13,474 nucleotides of DNA, taken from NCBI GenBank assembly GCA_021846685.1, contig JAJZWL010000015.1, positions 1 through 13,474 of the forward strand, given 5' to 3'. A model generated the notes under the pieces. It was not told the DNA's origin. It saw nothing but the letters and a program-made list of their open reading frames with translations, and ran no database searches. This DNA comes from a bacterium. Lineage in GTDB: Bacteria; Patescibacteria; Dojkabacteria; JAKAPS01; JAJZLI01. Below are positions 1 through 6,490 of the stretch, one piece after another. How positions within the stretch are numbered: position 1 is the first letter of the stretch; every line of letters starts with the position of its first letter. The position numbers and the translations under genes are program-made.

Positions 1-61
1 ATAGTTCTACTAATGATTCCTCATCTTCAACTATTAATATTTTTTTATTGCTATTATCCAT
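1..61 (-). CDS. Response regulator receiver domain, N-terminal fragment (cut by window edge)
   Basis: Only the first 20 codons are in the window. They start at an ATG read from base 61 and stay open to the window edge. The peptide MDNSNKKILIVEDEESLVEL is the typical first beta strand and acidic pocket of a CheY-like receiver domain: a hydrophobic strand (ILIV) followed by E12 and D13, which in this family help bind the Mg2+ needed for aspartate phosphorylation. The phosphorylated Asp, the rest of the receiver and any output domain lie outside the window, so it cannot be said whether this is a DNA-binding regulator, a CheY-like single domain or something else. The start lies 7 nt after the stop of the secreted-protein gene on the same strand, so it is probably co-transcribed with the pilus genes. 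No Shine-Dalgarno is visible. Confidence 0.8.
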   Translation of the reverse strand, partial: MDNSNKKILIVEDEESLVEL

Positions 62-68
62 AATTTTA

Positions 69-1625
69 TTAGTTTAATATATTAATTTGTCCCATTGCCA
101 TTAAAAATGCATCTACTGTAGTCACTCTGGATCCAATAGTAATATTTCCATTAGATATTATAAGAAGATTACTTTCTGTAATATCGCCAGAGATATTAAG
201 ATTCCCATTAACCAATAATATATCATTCTGTGAACACATACTTGGAATAGAACTAGAACTACTATTCATGTAATACCAATTAGCTCCAGTAGGTGAACAA
301 GAAGAAGGAGAAGAAGGCTCTATATTCTGAGGCCGTATAACTCCATTATTATATATTGGATTACTACTAGGTGTACATGTAGAAAACTGACAATAGAGAG
401 TTACAAAAAAATTAAAATCATAAATAGGGTGGCCCCCAGCCATTAGATTTAAAGTATTAACAGGTTGTTGAGTCCCTGAATTAGCCAAGAAACTAAAAGG
501 GACTCCTTTATATTCAATTAAACCTCCAATATTAAAGGCACTACTACCACTTTTAGAAAGTGATGATGTATTTATGTTATATCCATTCGAAGAATATGTA
601 TTTCCTCCATTAGATTGAATCCAAGAAGAAAAAATAACTAAGTGTACAACATTGGTGGAAGCTTCTATTGACGATGGATTAGGATATGCACAATTAGTAT
701 GACAAAAATATGAACTCGATTGAGGCCCCCCTGAGCGAACATATGAATTAGAAAAATATATATGTATAGGAGTCACATATTTAGTAAAAGAAGATGATAA
801 ATTTTCACCATAAGTATAATATGGAGTTACTGCAAAATAAGAATAACAAGGATTACTAGGTAAGTAAACATTACTATTACACGTAGACTGTTTCGTTTGT
901 ATTAGTGATGAATAATGAAAACTTAACCAATTTACTGGAATTACTGCATTAATATCTTGATATCCTGTTCTACAATAGGAGTAGTAACTCGGAAATGGAG
1001 ATCCTGGAATACATGCTACTGTAACTTTATAACCAATTTGTCCATATTTACTAGAAGAGCTAGGAATAGGCGAATGTTCTTTAACATAAAAAGAATTATA
1101 TGATGTAGGAGGGCTTACAGTTATTTGATATTGATCATATTTATGATGAACAGTAAATCCTATAGATGCATTATATTGACATAGATAATCAGAATAAGAC
1201 ACACTACCTCCAGGAACATCACTAGACAATTGAGAATTTTCTGTAATTGTTTGAGATCTATTACAACCTGGAGGTTGTGGAGATGAACAAGTATATATAG
1301 TATATGTTGTTACTTCTGTCGTAAAATTATAAGAAGAAGTATTTGGAGTACAATAATAATAGTAACTTCCATTAAATGTAACAGTAACACTCTTAGTTAC
1401 AAGATGATAAACAGTTATAGGAGAAGATGAAGGATTAGATGAAATTGCATTTGCACTTCCAGTAGGAGTAGATTGTATCCAACTCCCAGTTTTATATACT
1501 GTCTTTGTACTAGGAATTATACTTCCAGCATACACAAAAGAATTTCTAGATACAATAGATACAATAGATACAATTAATGCTACAAAAAGAAATCTAAATA
1601 TATATTTTTGTTTAATTAAATTCAT
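69..1625 (-). CDS. Large secreted Cys-containing protein at the end of the minor-pilin operon (possible pilus-tip/adhesion protein)
   Basis: I do not recognise a named family. The 518-residue protein begins with a Sec signal: basic start (K5, K7, R11), a hydrophobic core at about 12-26, and a plausible signal peptidase I site after VYA at residue 33. There is no prepilin GFTLVE motif and no other clear membrane segment. The mature part is very rich in Ser, Tyr, Asn, Thr and Pro and has 14 cysteines. The last 50 residues (from DILLVNGNL, about 468) show short alternating hydrophobic/Asn-Gly strands that resemble a small beta-helix. The ATG at 1625 was chosen over an in-frame TTG at 1661 because it puts the basic residues directly before the core. 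It follows three minor prepilin genes, the place held by pilX/pilY1 in classical operons, so a role at the pilus tip or in surface attachment is inferred from position only. Confidence 0.72.
   Translation of the reverse strand: MNLIKQKYIFRFLFVALIVSIVSIVSRNSFVYAGSIIPSTKTVYKTGSWIQSTPTGSANAISSNPSSSPITVYHLVTKSVTVTFNGSYYYYCTPNTSSYNFTTEVTTYTIYTCSSPQPPGCNRSQTITENSQLSSDVPGGSVSYSDYLCQYNASIGFTVHHKYDQYQITVSPPTSYNSFYVKEHSPIPSSSSKYGQIGYKVTVACIPGSPFPSYYSYCRTGYQDINAVIPVNWLSFHYSSLIQTKQSTCNSNVYLPSNPCYSYFAVTPYYTYGENLSSSFTKYVTPIHIYFSNSYVRSGGPQSSSYFCHTNCAYPNPSSIEASTNVVHLVIFSSWIQSNGGNTYSSNGYNINTSSLSKSGSSAFNIGGLIEYKGVPFSFLANSGTQQPVNTLNLMAGGHPIYDFNFFVTLYCQFSTCTPSSNPIYNNGVIRPQNIEPSSPSSCSPTGANWYYMNSSSSSIPSMCSQNDILLVNGNLNISGDITESNLLIISNGNITIGSRVTTVDAFLMAMGQINILN
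1547..1573 (-). repeat. Three perfect 9-bp tandem repeats inside the signal peptide
   Basis: The 9-mer TAGATACAA (plus strand) occurs three times head to tail with no mismatch. Read on the coding strand it encodes repeated Ile-Val-Ser units in the hydrophobic core of the signal peptide of the secreted protein (about residues 18-26). Because the unit is 9 bp, gain or loss of a copy would keep the frame but lengthen or shorten the core by three residues. Confidence 0.85.
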
Positions 1626-1632
1626 TATACTT

Positions 1633-1661
1633 AATATATACAATCTGGAGTAAAAATTCAA
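1633..1661 (-). promoter_or_regulatory. Possible promoter for the secreted-protein gene
   Basis: On the minus strand TTGAAT (1661-1656) and TATATT (1638-1633) are separated by exactly 17 nt, resembling sigma-70 -35 and -10 boxes. Transcription would start about 7 nt further on, essentially at the ATG at 1625, giving a leaderless or nearly leaderless mRNA. It lies in the 43-nt gap after the PilW-like gene. In such AT-rich DNA a match of this quality can arise by chance, hence the low confidence. Confidence 0.35.
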
Positions 1662-1668
1662 TAATTAA

Positions 1669-2352
1669 TTAATTATATATAAAATTCTCATTAGTAGCAG
1701 TAGTTATAAGCTCTACACAGGCAGGAGTACTATTAGCAGAACTATTAAATAAATAATTTTGAAAATTAGTTTGGCAACCTTCAATAATTATACTAATATA
1801 TGGAAGTATATAATTTTTAGAAGAAGTAGAAGAAGCTCCTGAAAAATTATAATTGTCATAAAAAAAACTTACATTCTTAATATCAACTCCACTAGAGTTT
1901 AATTGTATAGAAATAGATCCACTATTTGTATAACGCAAAATACCAGAAGTGGGGGAAAGTGATATATTCCCAATATTTGAACCAGATGCATTATATAAGC
2001 CAAAACTACTTAGAGAAGTACATTGTATTGGGGATCCTCCTGAAGAGCTTAATCTAGTAACCTGCCTTAATCTCGACCCTAAATAATAACATGAGTTATT
2101 GAAAGCAGGAGTACTACCTTCATTAAAGCTTGTATATGCAGCAGCCCTTATTTCCCTTTTAACAAACTCTAAAGAACTTTGTACTTCAGCTTGCATTTTG
2201 ATTTCAGTTTCAAGATTACTAGTATAGAAAACTGTGCTTGCAAATGATTCAGCAATAATAATAGCCATAAAAGAAAATATTGCCATAGCTATTAACGTTT
2301 CTACTAAAGTAAATCCATTATTTTCTAATTTTATAATTATTTTTTTTAACAT
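1669..2352 (-). CDS. Minor prepilin, PilW-like
   Basis: A 227-residue type IV prepilin. A short basic leader ends at G13, followed by FTLVE with E18 at position +5 of the mature protein and a hydrophobic helix to about residue 40, which is the class III signal cut and methylated by the prepilin peptidase. The region VQSSLEFVKREIRAAAY (about 57-73) resembles the helix of PilW-type minor pilins. The C-terminal part is a Ser/Asn-rich beta region with four cysteines, probably forming disulfides outside the cell. Minor pilins of this type prime pilus assembly and sit near the tip. It starts 5 nt after the PilV-like gene. Codons 2-5 contain a run of eight A residues. The pilin class is clear; the PilW assignment rests on gene order and weak similarity. 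Confidence 0.85.
   Translation of the reverse strand: MLKKIIIKLENNGFTLVETLIAMAIFSFMAIIIAESFASTVFYTSNLETEIKMQAEVQSSLEFVKREIRAAAYTSFNEGSTPAFNNSCYYLGSRLRQVTRLSSSGGSPIQCTSLSSFGLYNASGSNIGNISLSPTSGILRYTNSGSISIQLNSSGVDIKNVSFFYDNYNFSGASSTSSKNYILPYISIIIEGCQTNFQNYLFNSSANSTPACVELITTATNENFIYN
2340..2347 (-). repeat. A8 homopolymer in codons 2-5 of the PilW-like gene
   Basis: The coding strand reads ATG TTA AAA AAA ATA, giving eight consecutive A residues directly after the start codon. A one-base slip would shift the frame after about four codons and abolish this minor pilin. Runs of this length are not rare in AT-rich genes, so functional importance is uncertain. Confidence 0.8.
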
Positions 2353-2357
2353 AATTT

Positions 2358-2981
2358 CTAATTTAACCTAGTTATAATATCTTCTGCTGAAATTGCATTA
2401 TTAAATTGAATAGTGTTTATTCCATTTAGGTAATTTACATTGTTCGTGCTAACAGAAGTAATCATATAATACGGAGAATTTGTGGAACTTGGTCTAAAAG
2501 TTTCACTATCTTGTAATTTAAGATTATTTTGCACTCCTTGTTGACTAAATGCCCAAATTACAATTGCATGAATAGTAGCTGTTGTAGACGTTGAACTAGG
2601 AGTAATATATAGAAATATCCCAATATTTTTAGGAAGAGGTATATTATAACTTCCTGACGTCCCAATATCTAATGCAGTTCCTATATTTTGTACTGATAAG
2701 CAGTTTCCATTAGGATAAGTCGATGGTACAGTATCTCCAAAACCAGAACAAGATATTTTTTGAGGAGAAGTAGAAGTCCAATTTACATTACCTTCATTTG
2801 CCCATATATGAGCATAAGACAATTCATATGACAGAATCTCTCTTGAATAAAGCATATAGACATTTGAATAGTTATTATGTATTGAAATAGCTTCAGCTTC
2901 GAGTACTGCCAAAAGTAAGAACCCTAATAATACTATTGAAATCAAAATCTCTATTAAACTAAAACCTTTATTATTATCCAT
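2358..2981 (-). CDS. Minor prepilin, PilV-like
   Basis: A 207-residue prepilin with the shortest kind of leader: MDNNKG followed by FSLIE, so cleavage is expected after G6, with E11 as the conserved Glu5 of the mature pilin. A hydrophobic helix continues to about residue 30. GFSLIE (rather than GFTLVE) and the position between a GspH-like and a PilW-like gene fit PilV-type minor pilins. The globular part has two cysteines and many Ser/Thr/Asn residues. Its start lies inside the end of the upstream GspH-like gene (8-nt overlap), so the two are probably translationally coupled. It ends in TAG 5 nt before the PilW-like gene. It probably belongs to the initiation or tip complex of the pilus; the exact subtype is inferred. 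Confidence 0.84.
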   Translation of the reverse strand: MDNNKGFSLIEILISIVLLGFLLLAVLEAEAISIHNNYSNVYMLYSREILSYELSYAHIWANEGNVNWTSTSPQKISCSGFGDTVPSTYPNGNCLSVQNIGTALDIGTSGSYNIPLPKNIGIFLYITPSSTSTTATIHAIVIWAFSQQGVQNNLKLQDSETFRPSSTNSPYYMITSVSTNNVNYLNGINTIQFNNAISAEDIITRLN

Positions 2982-3729
2982 GTATTATGTTCCCTTCATG
3001 AAAAGTATTTGCATTATTTGAGCTTCCATTATTATAGTATAAATCATAGAAAGTTATTGGGATACTATATCCTTCATAAGACAGGGTGAAGATTGTTTTA
3101 GTATTCCTACTACTGGAACTAGATTCTATTTGTCCAGTACCTGTATCATATATATATATTTCTCCAGTTAGTTCTTGAAATATAGGAAAACGATTGTATG
3201 GAGAAATAGACAAAGTTACTCCTAAAGGAAGTGATTGATGATAATACCAATTCTTAGCTGGAGAAATTGGAGGAGGAAACACAGTTCCACCAACCACACC
3301 TCCTGCAAAAGAGCAGTCAATTAAATTATTTACAGATAATAATGAATTATTTAACGGAGGAGAAGTATTGGGAGTAGAATCATGGCATGCCCCAATAGTA
3401 TTTTTTTGTAAAATAGCCATGTAGTATCCAGTTGCACATTGCGCTATCACTGTACATCCATCAGTAGGGTTTATGCCTAAAGTTCCTGGCAAAATACCAA
3501 ATCCGTAAACCCAATTTGATTGAGGAGAAACACTATCTGAACCTAGTTGAACTGATCCTGACATAGCAGAATTTTTTACAAAATTAACATTTGAAATAAA
3601 ACTTGCTGCAGCAGAATTCAAAGTGATCTGAGCTTGAGTATTTTGAGTTCCTACTAAAGCCAATCCTATTAAAAACGTTGAGATAGCAAGAACTATTAAT
3701 AATTCTACAAGGGTAAAACCTTTATTCAT
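2974..3729 (-). CDS. Minor prepilin, GspH/FimT-like
   Basis: A 251-residue prepilin: MNKG followed by FTLVE, with cleavage expected after G4 and E9 as mature Glu5, then a hydrophobic helix to about residue 27. The segment with FISNVNFVKNSAMSGS (about 44-59) and the following WVYGFGI strand resemble the GspH/FimT pseudopilin pattern, in which a helix leads into a beta-rich head. Four cysteines lie between residues about 90 and 140. A Pro-rich stretch (FPPPISP) and a Ser run occur in the head. It is first of the three minor pilins, 7 nt after pilD, and overlaps the PilV-like gene by 8 nt. GspH-type subunits are minor components needed to start assembly. At 251 residues it is longer than many GspH proteins. 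Confidence 0.86.
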   Translation of the reverse strand: MNKGFTLVELLIVLAISTFLIGLALVGTQNTQAQITLNSAAASFISNVNFVKNSAMSGSVQLGSDSVSPQSNWVYGFGILPGTLGINPTDGCTVIAQCATGYYMAILQKNTIGACHDSTPNTSPPLNNSLLSVNNLIDCSFAGGVVGGTVFPPPISPAKNWYYHQSLPLGVTLSISPYNRFPIFQELTGEIYIYDTGTGQIESSSSSRNTKTIFTLSYEGYSIPITFYDLYYNNGSSNNANTFHEGNIIHG

Positions 3730-3736
3730 CTCTGTT

Positions 3737-4546
3737 TTATCTAATAAAAAGATAAGATATAAATCTTAATATATATACACTGAAAATTATATATAATATC
3801 AGAGATGAAGACAAGAAAGGAGCAAAGGGAATAGACGATTTTAATGTCTTATTTTTAATCATAACTAATACTAATCCTATAACAGCACCTATAACAAAGG
3901 CAAAGAATAAAACATACAATATCACCGGATATCCAAGTACAATTCCCATCAAAAAGACTAATTTCATATCTCCACCACCCATACCCTCTCCTTTCGTGAG
4001 TAATATTATAAGTAAAAATATTCCTGCAGCGATTATAGCTGTAAATATATGGTTAATTATTATATTTAAAGAAATATACCCAGAATAATATGCTACAAGA
4101 AAATATATAAATACTAAAATAGAAGAGTAGAGAACTAACCTATCAGATATTTCATAATAGAAAAAATCATACAGTCCTATATATAAAAACACACATATTA
4201 CTAATAAATAAAATATTATATTAATATATACGAATATAGAATTACTTACAAAATAGTTAAAAGAAAGAAAATTAAAATAGAGAAGAAATACTAATCCTGT
4301 AATTAACTCAAATACTAAATATCTTAGATGAATTTTTTCCTTACAATACCTACATTTACCTCTAAGTAATATATAACTTAATATAGGAACTAAATCAAAT
4401 GGAGAAAGTACATGGTTACAGTTTATACACTTAGATCTAGATTTGACAAAATCTTCCTTATTCTTAACTCTATATACAGTAGCATTAAGAAAACTCCCAA
4501 CTATTGCTCCTAACAAAAATACAAAAAGATCAAAAACTAAATACAT
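3737..4546 (-). CDS. pilD: Prepilin peptidase / N-methyltransferase
   Basis: A polytopic membrane protein of 269 residues that removes the leader of prepilins and methylates the new N-terminal Phe. The N-terminal domain starts with a membrane helix containing GSFLNATVYR (17-26) and has the paired cysteines C40, C43, C65 and C68 that bind zinc in the full-length bifunctional family. The aspartic-protease core follows: D127 in LYDFFYYEISD and D193 in the GxGD motif (GMGGGDMKL, 188-196). The rest is about seven hydrophobic segments. All four cysteines and both catalytic aspartates are kept, so it should be active. Substrates are encoded next to it: the pilin 10 nt upstream and three minor pilins downstream. 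The usual IPD after the first catalytic Asp is replaced by ISD, a mild change. Confidence 0.95.
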   Translation of the reverse strand: MYLVFDLFVFLLGAIVGSFLNATVYRVKNKEDFVKSRSKCINCNHVLSPFDLVPILSYILLRGKCRYCKEKIHLRYLVFELITGLVFLLYFNFLSFNYFVSNSIFVYINIIFYLLVICVFLYIGLYDFFYYEISDRLVLYSSILVFIYFLVAYYSGYISLNIIINHIFTAIIAAGIFLLIILLTKGEGMGGGDMKLVFLMGIVLGYPVILYVLFFAFVIGAVIGLVLVMIKNKTLKSSIPFAPFLSSSLILYIIFSVYILRFISYLFIR

Positions 4547-4556
4547 TCAAATACTT

Positions 4557-5207
4557 TTAACCATTACAAGTAATCTTATCTGCACCTCCACCATAACTAA
4601 TTGTATTAGGAGAAGGTTGTGTATAACTAGCAGCAGACCTACTTGTTGAATATGCAAATATTACATTATTTTCTAAACAAGCACCAACTATATAAGATGA
4701 TACTGAAGTTGTTGGACCAGTTGAAGTTAAAACTGGAGATCCATTTTGGAAAGGAATATAAAAATATTTTGTTAAAGTTTGAGAAGTTATTGTGAATGTT
4801 GGTTGCGGCGTAGATATATTAAAATCATATGTATTTGAATCACAAGTTCCAGAACTAAAATTCCCTGTACCAGTATTACTTGGAGCTATAGTTGTTTGAC
4901 ATAAACTAGAACCTGTTGAGTATGGAATCCCAGTAGGAGATATAAATCCAACAACACCAACATTTGTATAACCTCCTGAACCACTAATATGAACACCTAC
5001 CTCAGAAGGATAAGTTCCTCCAGAATTTCCATAATATGTTTCTAATAATCCTGAAATACCTTTTACAGAAGTCTGCCTTGCTTGATTCCTAGCAGTTGCT
5101 TGAGCAGAACCTAACCCAATAATAGCAATAGCAATAAGTATTCCGATAATTGCCATTACGATCAAAAGTTCAACAAGAGTAAATCCTTTTTTGTTTTCTG
5201 ATTTCAT
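4557..5207 (-). CDS. pilA: Type IV prepilin, probably the major pilin
   Basis: A 216-residue prepilin with leader MKSENKKG, then FTLVELLIVMAIIGILIAIA. Cleavage is expected after G8, with E13 as the mature Glu5 that drives packing of the pilus core. The long N-terminal helix runs to about residue 60 (TSVKGISGLLETYY), as in PilA/PilE-type major pilins. The head is Gly/Ser/Thr-rich with cysteines C103, C122, C177 and C214. The last lies three residues from the end, like the C-terminal disulfide loop of many major pilins. It is the only pilin here with its own strong promoter, 31 bases upstream, which supports major status. It is followed after 10 nt by pilD. The leader has no Shine-Dalgarno but an A9 run just before TT-ATG. 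Another major pilin elsewhere cannot be excluded. Confidence 0.87.
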   Translation of the reverse strand: MKSENKKGFTLVELLIVMAIIGILIAIAIIGLGSAQATARNQARQTSVKGISGLLETYYGNSGGTYPSEVGVHISGSGGYTNVGVVGFISPTGIPYSTGSSLCQTTIAPSNTGTGNFSSGTCDSNTYDFNISTPQPTFTITSQTLTKYFYIPFQNGSPVLTSTGPTTSVSSYIVGACLENNVIFAYSTSRSAASYTQPSPNTISYGGGADKITCNG

Positions 5208-5209
5208 AA

Positions 5210-5218
5210 TTTTTTTTT
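5210..5218 (-). repeat. A9 homopolymer directly upstream of the pilin start
   Basis: On the coding strand nine A residues stand two bases before the ATG of the pilin gene, in the place where a Shine-Dalgarno would otherwise be. It may act as an A-rich, unstructured ribosome-docking site, and its length could vary by slippage. This is seen in the sequence; the role is inferred. Confidence 0.7.
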
Positions 5219-5237
5219 AATAATTTAACTTAAATAC

Positions 5238-5265
5238 AGTATATAACTTAGACAAATTTTGTCAA
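5238..5265 (-). promoter_or_regulatory. Sigma-70-type promoter of the pilin gene
   Basis: On the minus strand a perfect -35 box TTGACA (5265-5260) is followed after 16 nt by TATACT (5243-5238), one mismatch from the -10 consensus. It sits in the 62-nt gap between pilC and the pilin gene, the longest gap in the pilus operon. Transcription would start near 5231, giving a leader of about 24 nt. It would drive the pilin, pilD, minor pilins, the secreted protein and possibly the response regulator separately from the pilB-pilT-pilC unit. Confidence 0.7.
5251..5263. promoter_or_regulatory. Perfect dyad over the -35 region of the pilin promoter (possible operator)
   Basis: GACAAATTTTGTC is a 6-1-6 inverted repeat with perfect arms (GACAAA / TTTGTC). 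It covers four bases of the -35 box and the beginning of the spacer, the usual place for a repressor or activator site. With a one-base centre it is not a good RNA hairpin, so a protein-binding site is more likely than a terminator. No regulator can be assigned from this window. Confidence 0.4.
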
Positions 5266-5269
5266 TAAT

Positions 5270-6490
5270 CTATTTTATTACACTCCCTAAAGTATATATA
5301 GGAAGATATACAGCAACACCTATAAATCCTACTATAACACCTAAAAATATAGTTATTACTGGCTCCATAATTTTTGATAAATTATCAATTAAATTAGTCG
5401 TCTCATCTACATAATATTCTATAACCTTACTAACGACTTCTTCCATATTTCCAGTTTGCTCTCCAATTCCTATCATCCTCCAAAGTAGGGGAGGGAAAAT
5501 AGAGTATTTAGACATTACATCTGATAGAGATTTCCCTTTTTCTACTTCATCTGCCAACTCTTTTACAGTATCACTATAAAGGGTATTTGAGAGTGAATTA
5601 GAAATTAAATTTAATCCCTGGACAAGAGGAACTCCTGCTTTTGTAAGAAGTACAAATGTTTTACCAAAATTTATAACTTGAATTTTTTCAATTAGACCTC
5701 CAAATAATGGTATTTTTAAAACTATCCTATCTAAACTTTTCTTACCCTGAGATGACCTTGTATATAAATAAAAAGAAGCACCAATAATTATTACTATTAT
5801 TAACCCTATTACCCAATAATTTGTTACAAAATTACTCACATCAATAATAAATAGGGTAGGCCAAGGTAACGTTGCGTTAAAACTTGCATAAAGATTTTTC
5901 ATGGGAGGAACCATTTCTGTTACTACTAAACCGATAACTACTGTTGCTACAATAATAACCAGAATAGGATATATCATAGCCCCTCTAAGTTTTGAAATAA
6001 GCTTACTCTCATTCTCAATATCATCAGCCATTCTATCTAAGATATAATCCAAAGATCCAGACGCTTCTGCCGTCCTTAATAATTGAATCTGCATACTAGT
6101 AAATAGCTTTGTATATGGCTGGAAAGAATCTGATAGATTTTTCCCAGATTCAACAGATTTTTCTACACTTGCAAGAATTTTTTTCAATCCTTTATTTGTT
6201 ACTTGATTATATGTAATATCTAAAGCTTCTGTTATTGGAATACCTGAATTTATAAGTACTGAAAGTTGTCTAAAAAAAATAACTCTATCTTTTATTGGAA
6301 CTTTTCCAATATTTATAGAATTTAAATCACCTAAATTTGAAAGTGAGATTGATTGACTATCTTTTATTTTTAAAGGAGTAAGTCCTTGCTCTATTATATT
6401 CTTTGCTGCAGTCTCTCTGTCTGGAGAATCTACTTTTCCTTGAACTATTTTTCCATCTTTGTCACTTGCAGTATATATAAAAATACTCAT
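5270..6490 (-). CDS. pilC: Type IV pilus inner-membrane platform protein, PilC/GspF family
   Basis: A 406-residue protein, the usual family length of about 400. A small N-terminal part (FIYTASDKDGKIVQGKV, 4-20) is followed by two homologous GspF domains. The first has FFRQLSVLINSGIPITEAL (72-90), the second FGKTFVLLTKAGVPLVQGL (275-293), with the matching AEASGSL (141-147) and GEQTGNM (343-349) motifs. Membrane segments lie at about 172-192, 226-243 and 377-397. PilC anchors the assembly and retraction ATPases to the membrane and passes their motion to the pilus base. Its ATG overlaps the TGA of pilT by 4 nt (ATGA), which argues for coupled translation. It is followed by a 62-nt gap with the pilin promoter. 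Intact and confidently assigned. Confidence 0.96.
   Translation of the reverse strand: MSIFIYTASDKDGKIVQGKVDSPDRETAAKNIIEQGLTPLKIKDSQSISLSNLGDLNSINIGKVPIKDRVIFFRQLSVLINSGIPITEALDITYNQVTNKGLKKILASVEKSVESGKNLSDSFQPYTKLFTSMQIQLLRTAEASGSLDYILDRMADDIENESKLISKLRGAMIYPILVIIVATVVIGLVVTEMVPPMKNLYASFNATLPWPTLFIIDVSNFVTNYWVIGLIIVIIIGASFYLYTRSSQGKKSLDRIVLKIPLFGGLIEKIQVINFGKTFVLLTKAGVPLVQGLNLISNSLSNTLYSDTVKELADEVEKGKSLSDVMSKYSIFPPLLWRMIGIGEQTGNMEEVVSKVIEYYVDETTNLIDNLSKIMEPVITIFLGVIVGFIGVAVYLPIYTLGSVIK

Noticed and set aside
299..317. Purine-rich GAAGAAGGAGAAGAAGG stretch as a regulatory or repeat element
   Set aside because: It is simply the reverse complement of Ser/Pro codons in the secreted-protein gene.
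1626..1661. In-frame TTG start that would add 12 residues to the secreted protein
   Set aside because: The extension puts a second weak hydrophobic stretch before the basic residues and spoils a good signal peptide. TTG is a weak start, and the ATG at 1625 has a plausible promoter ending just before it.
4443..4649. Plus-strand reading frame of 68 codons across the pilD start and the pilin end
   Set aside because: It lies opposite two well-supported genes, has no family resemblance, and its composition is that expected of an antisense shadow.
5251..5263. Rho-independent terminator after pilC
   Set aside because: The dyad has a one-base centre, AT-rich arms and no following U-run on the minus strand, so it would not form a stable terminator hairpin.
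6487..6490. Recoding of TGA to Gly as in Absconditabacteria/Gracilibacteria
   Set aside because: pilT ends in TGA exactly at the family's expected end, overlapping the pilC start. No in-frame TGA is seen in any conserved gene, and Gly is encoded by GGN throughout.
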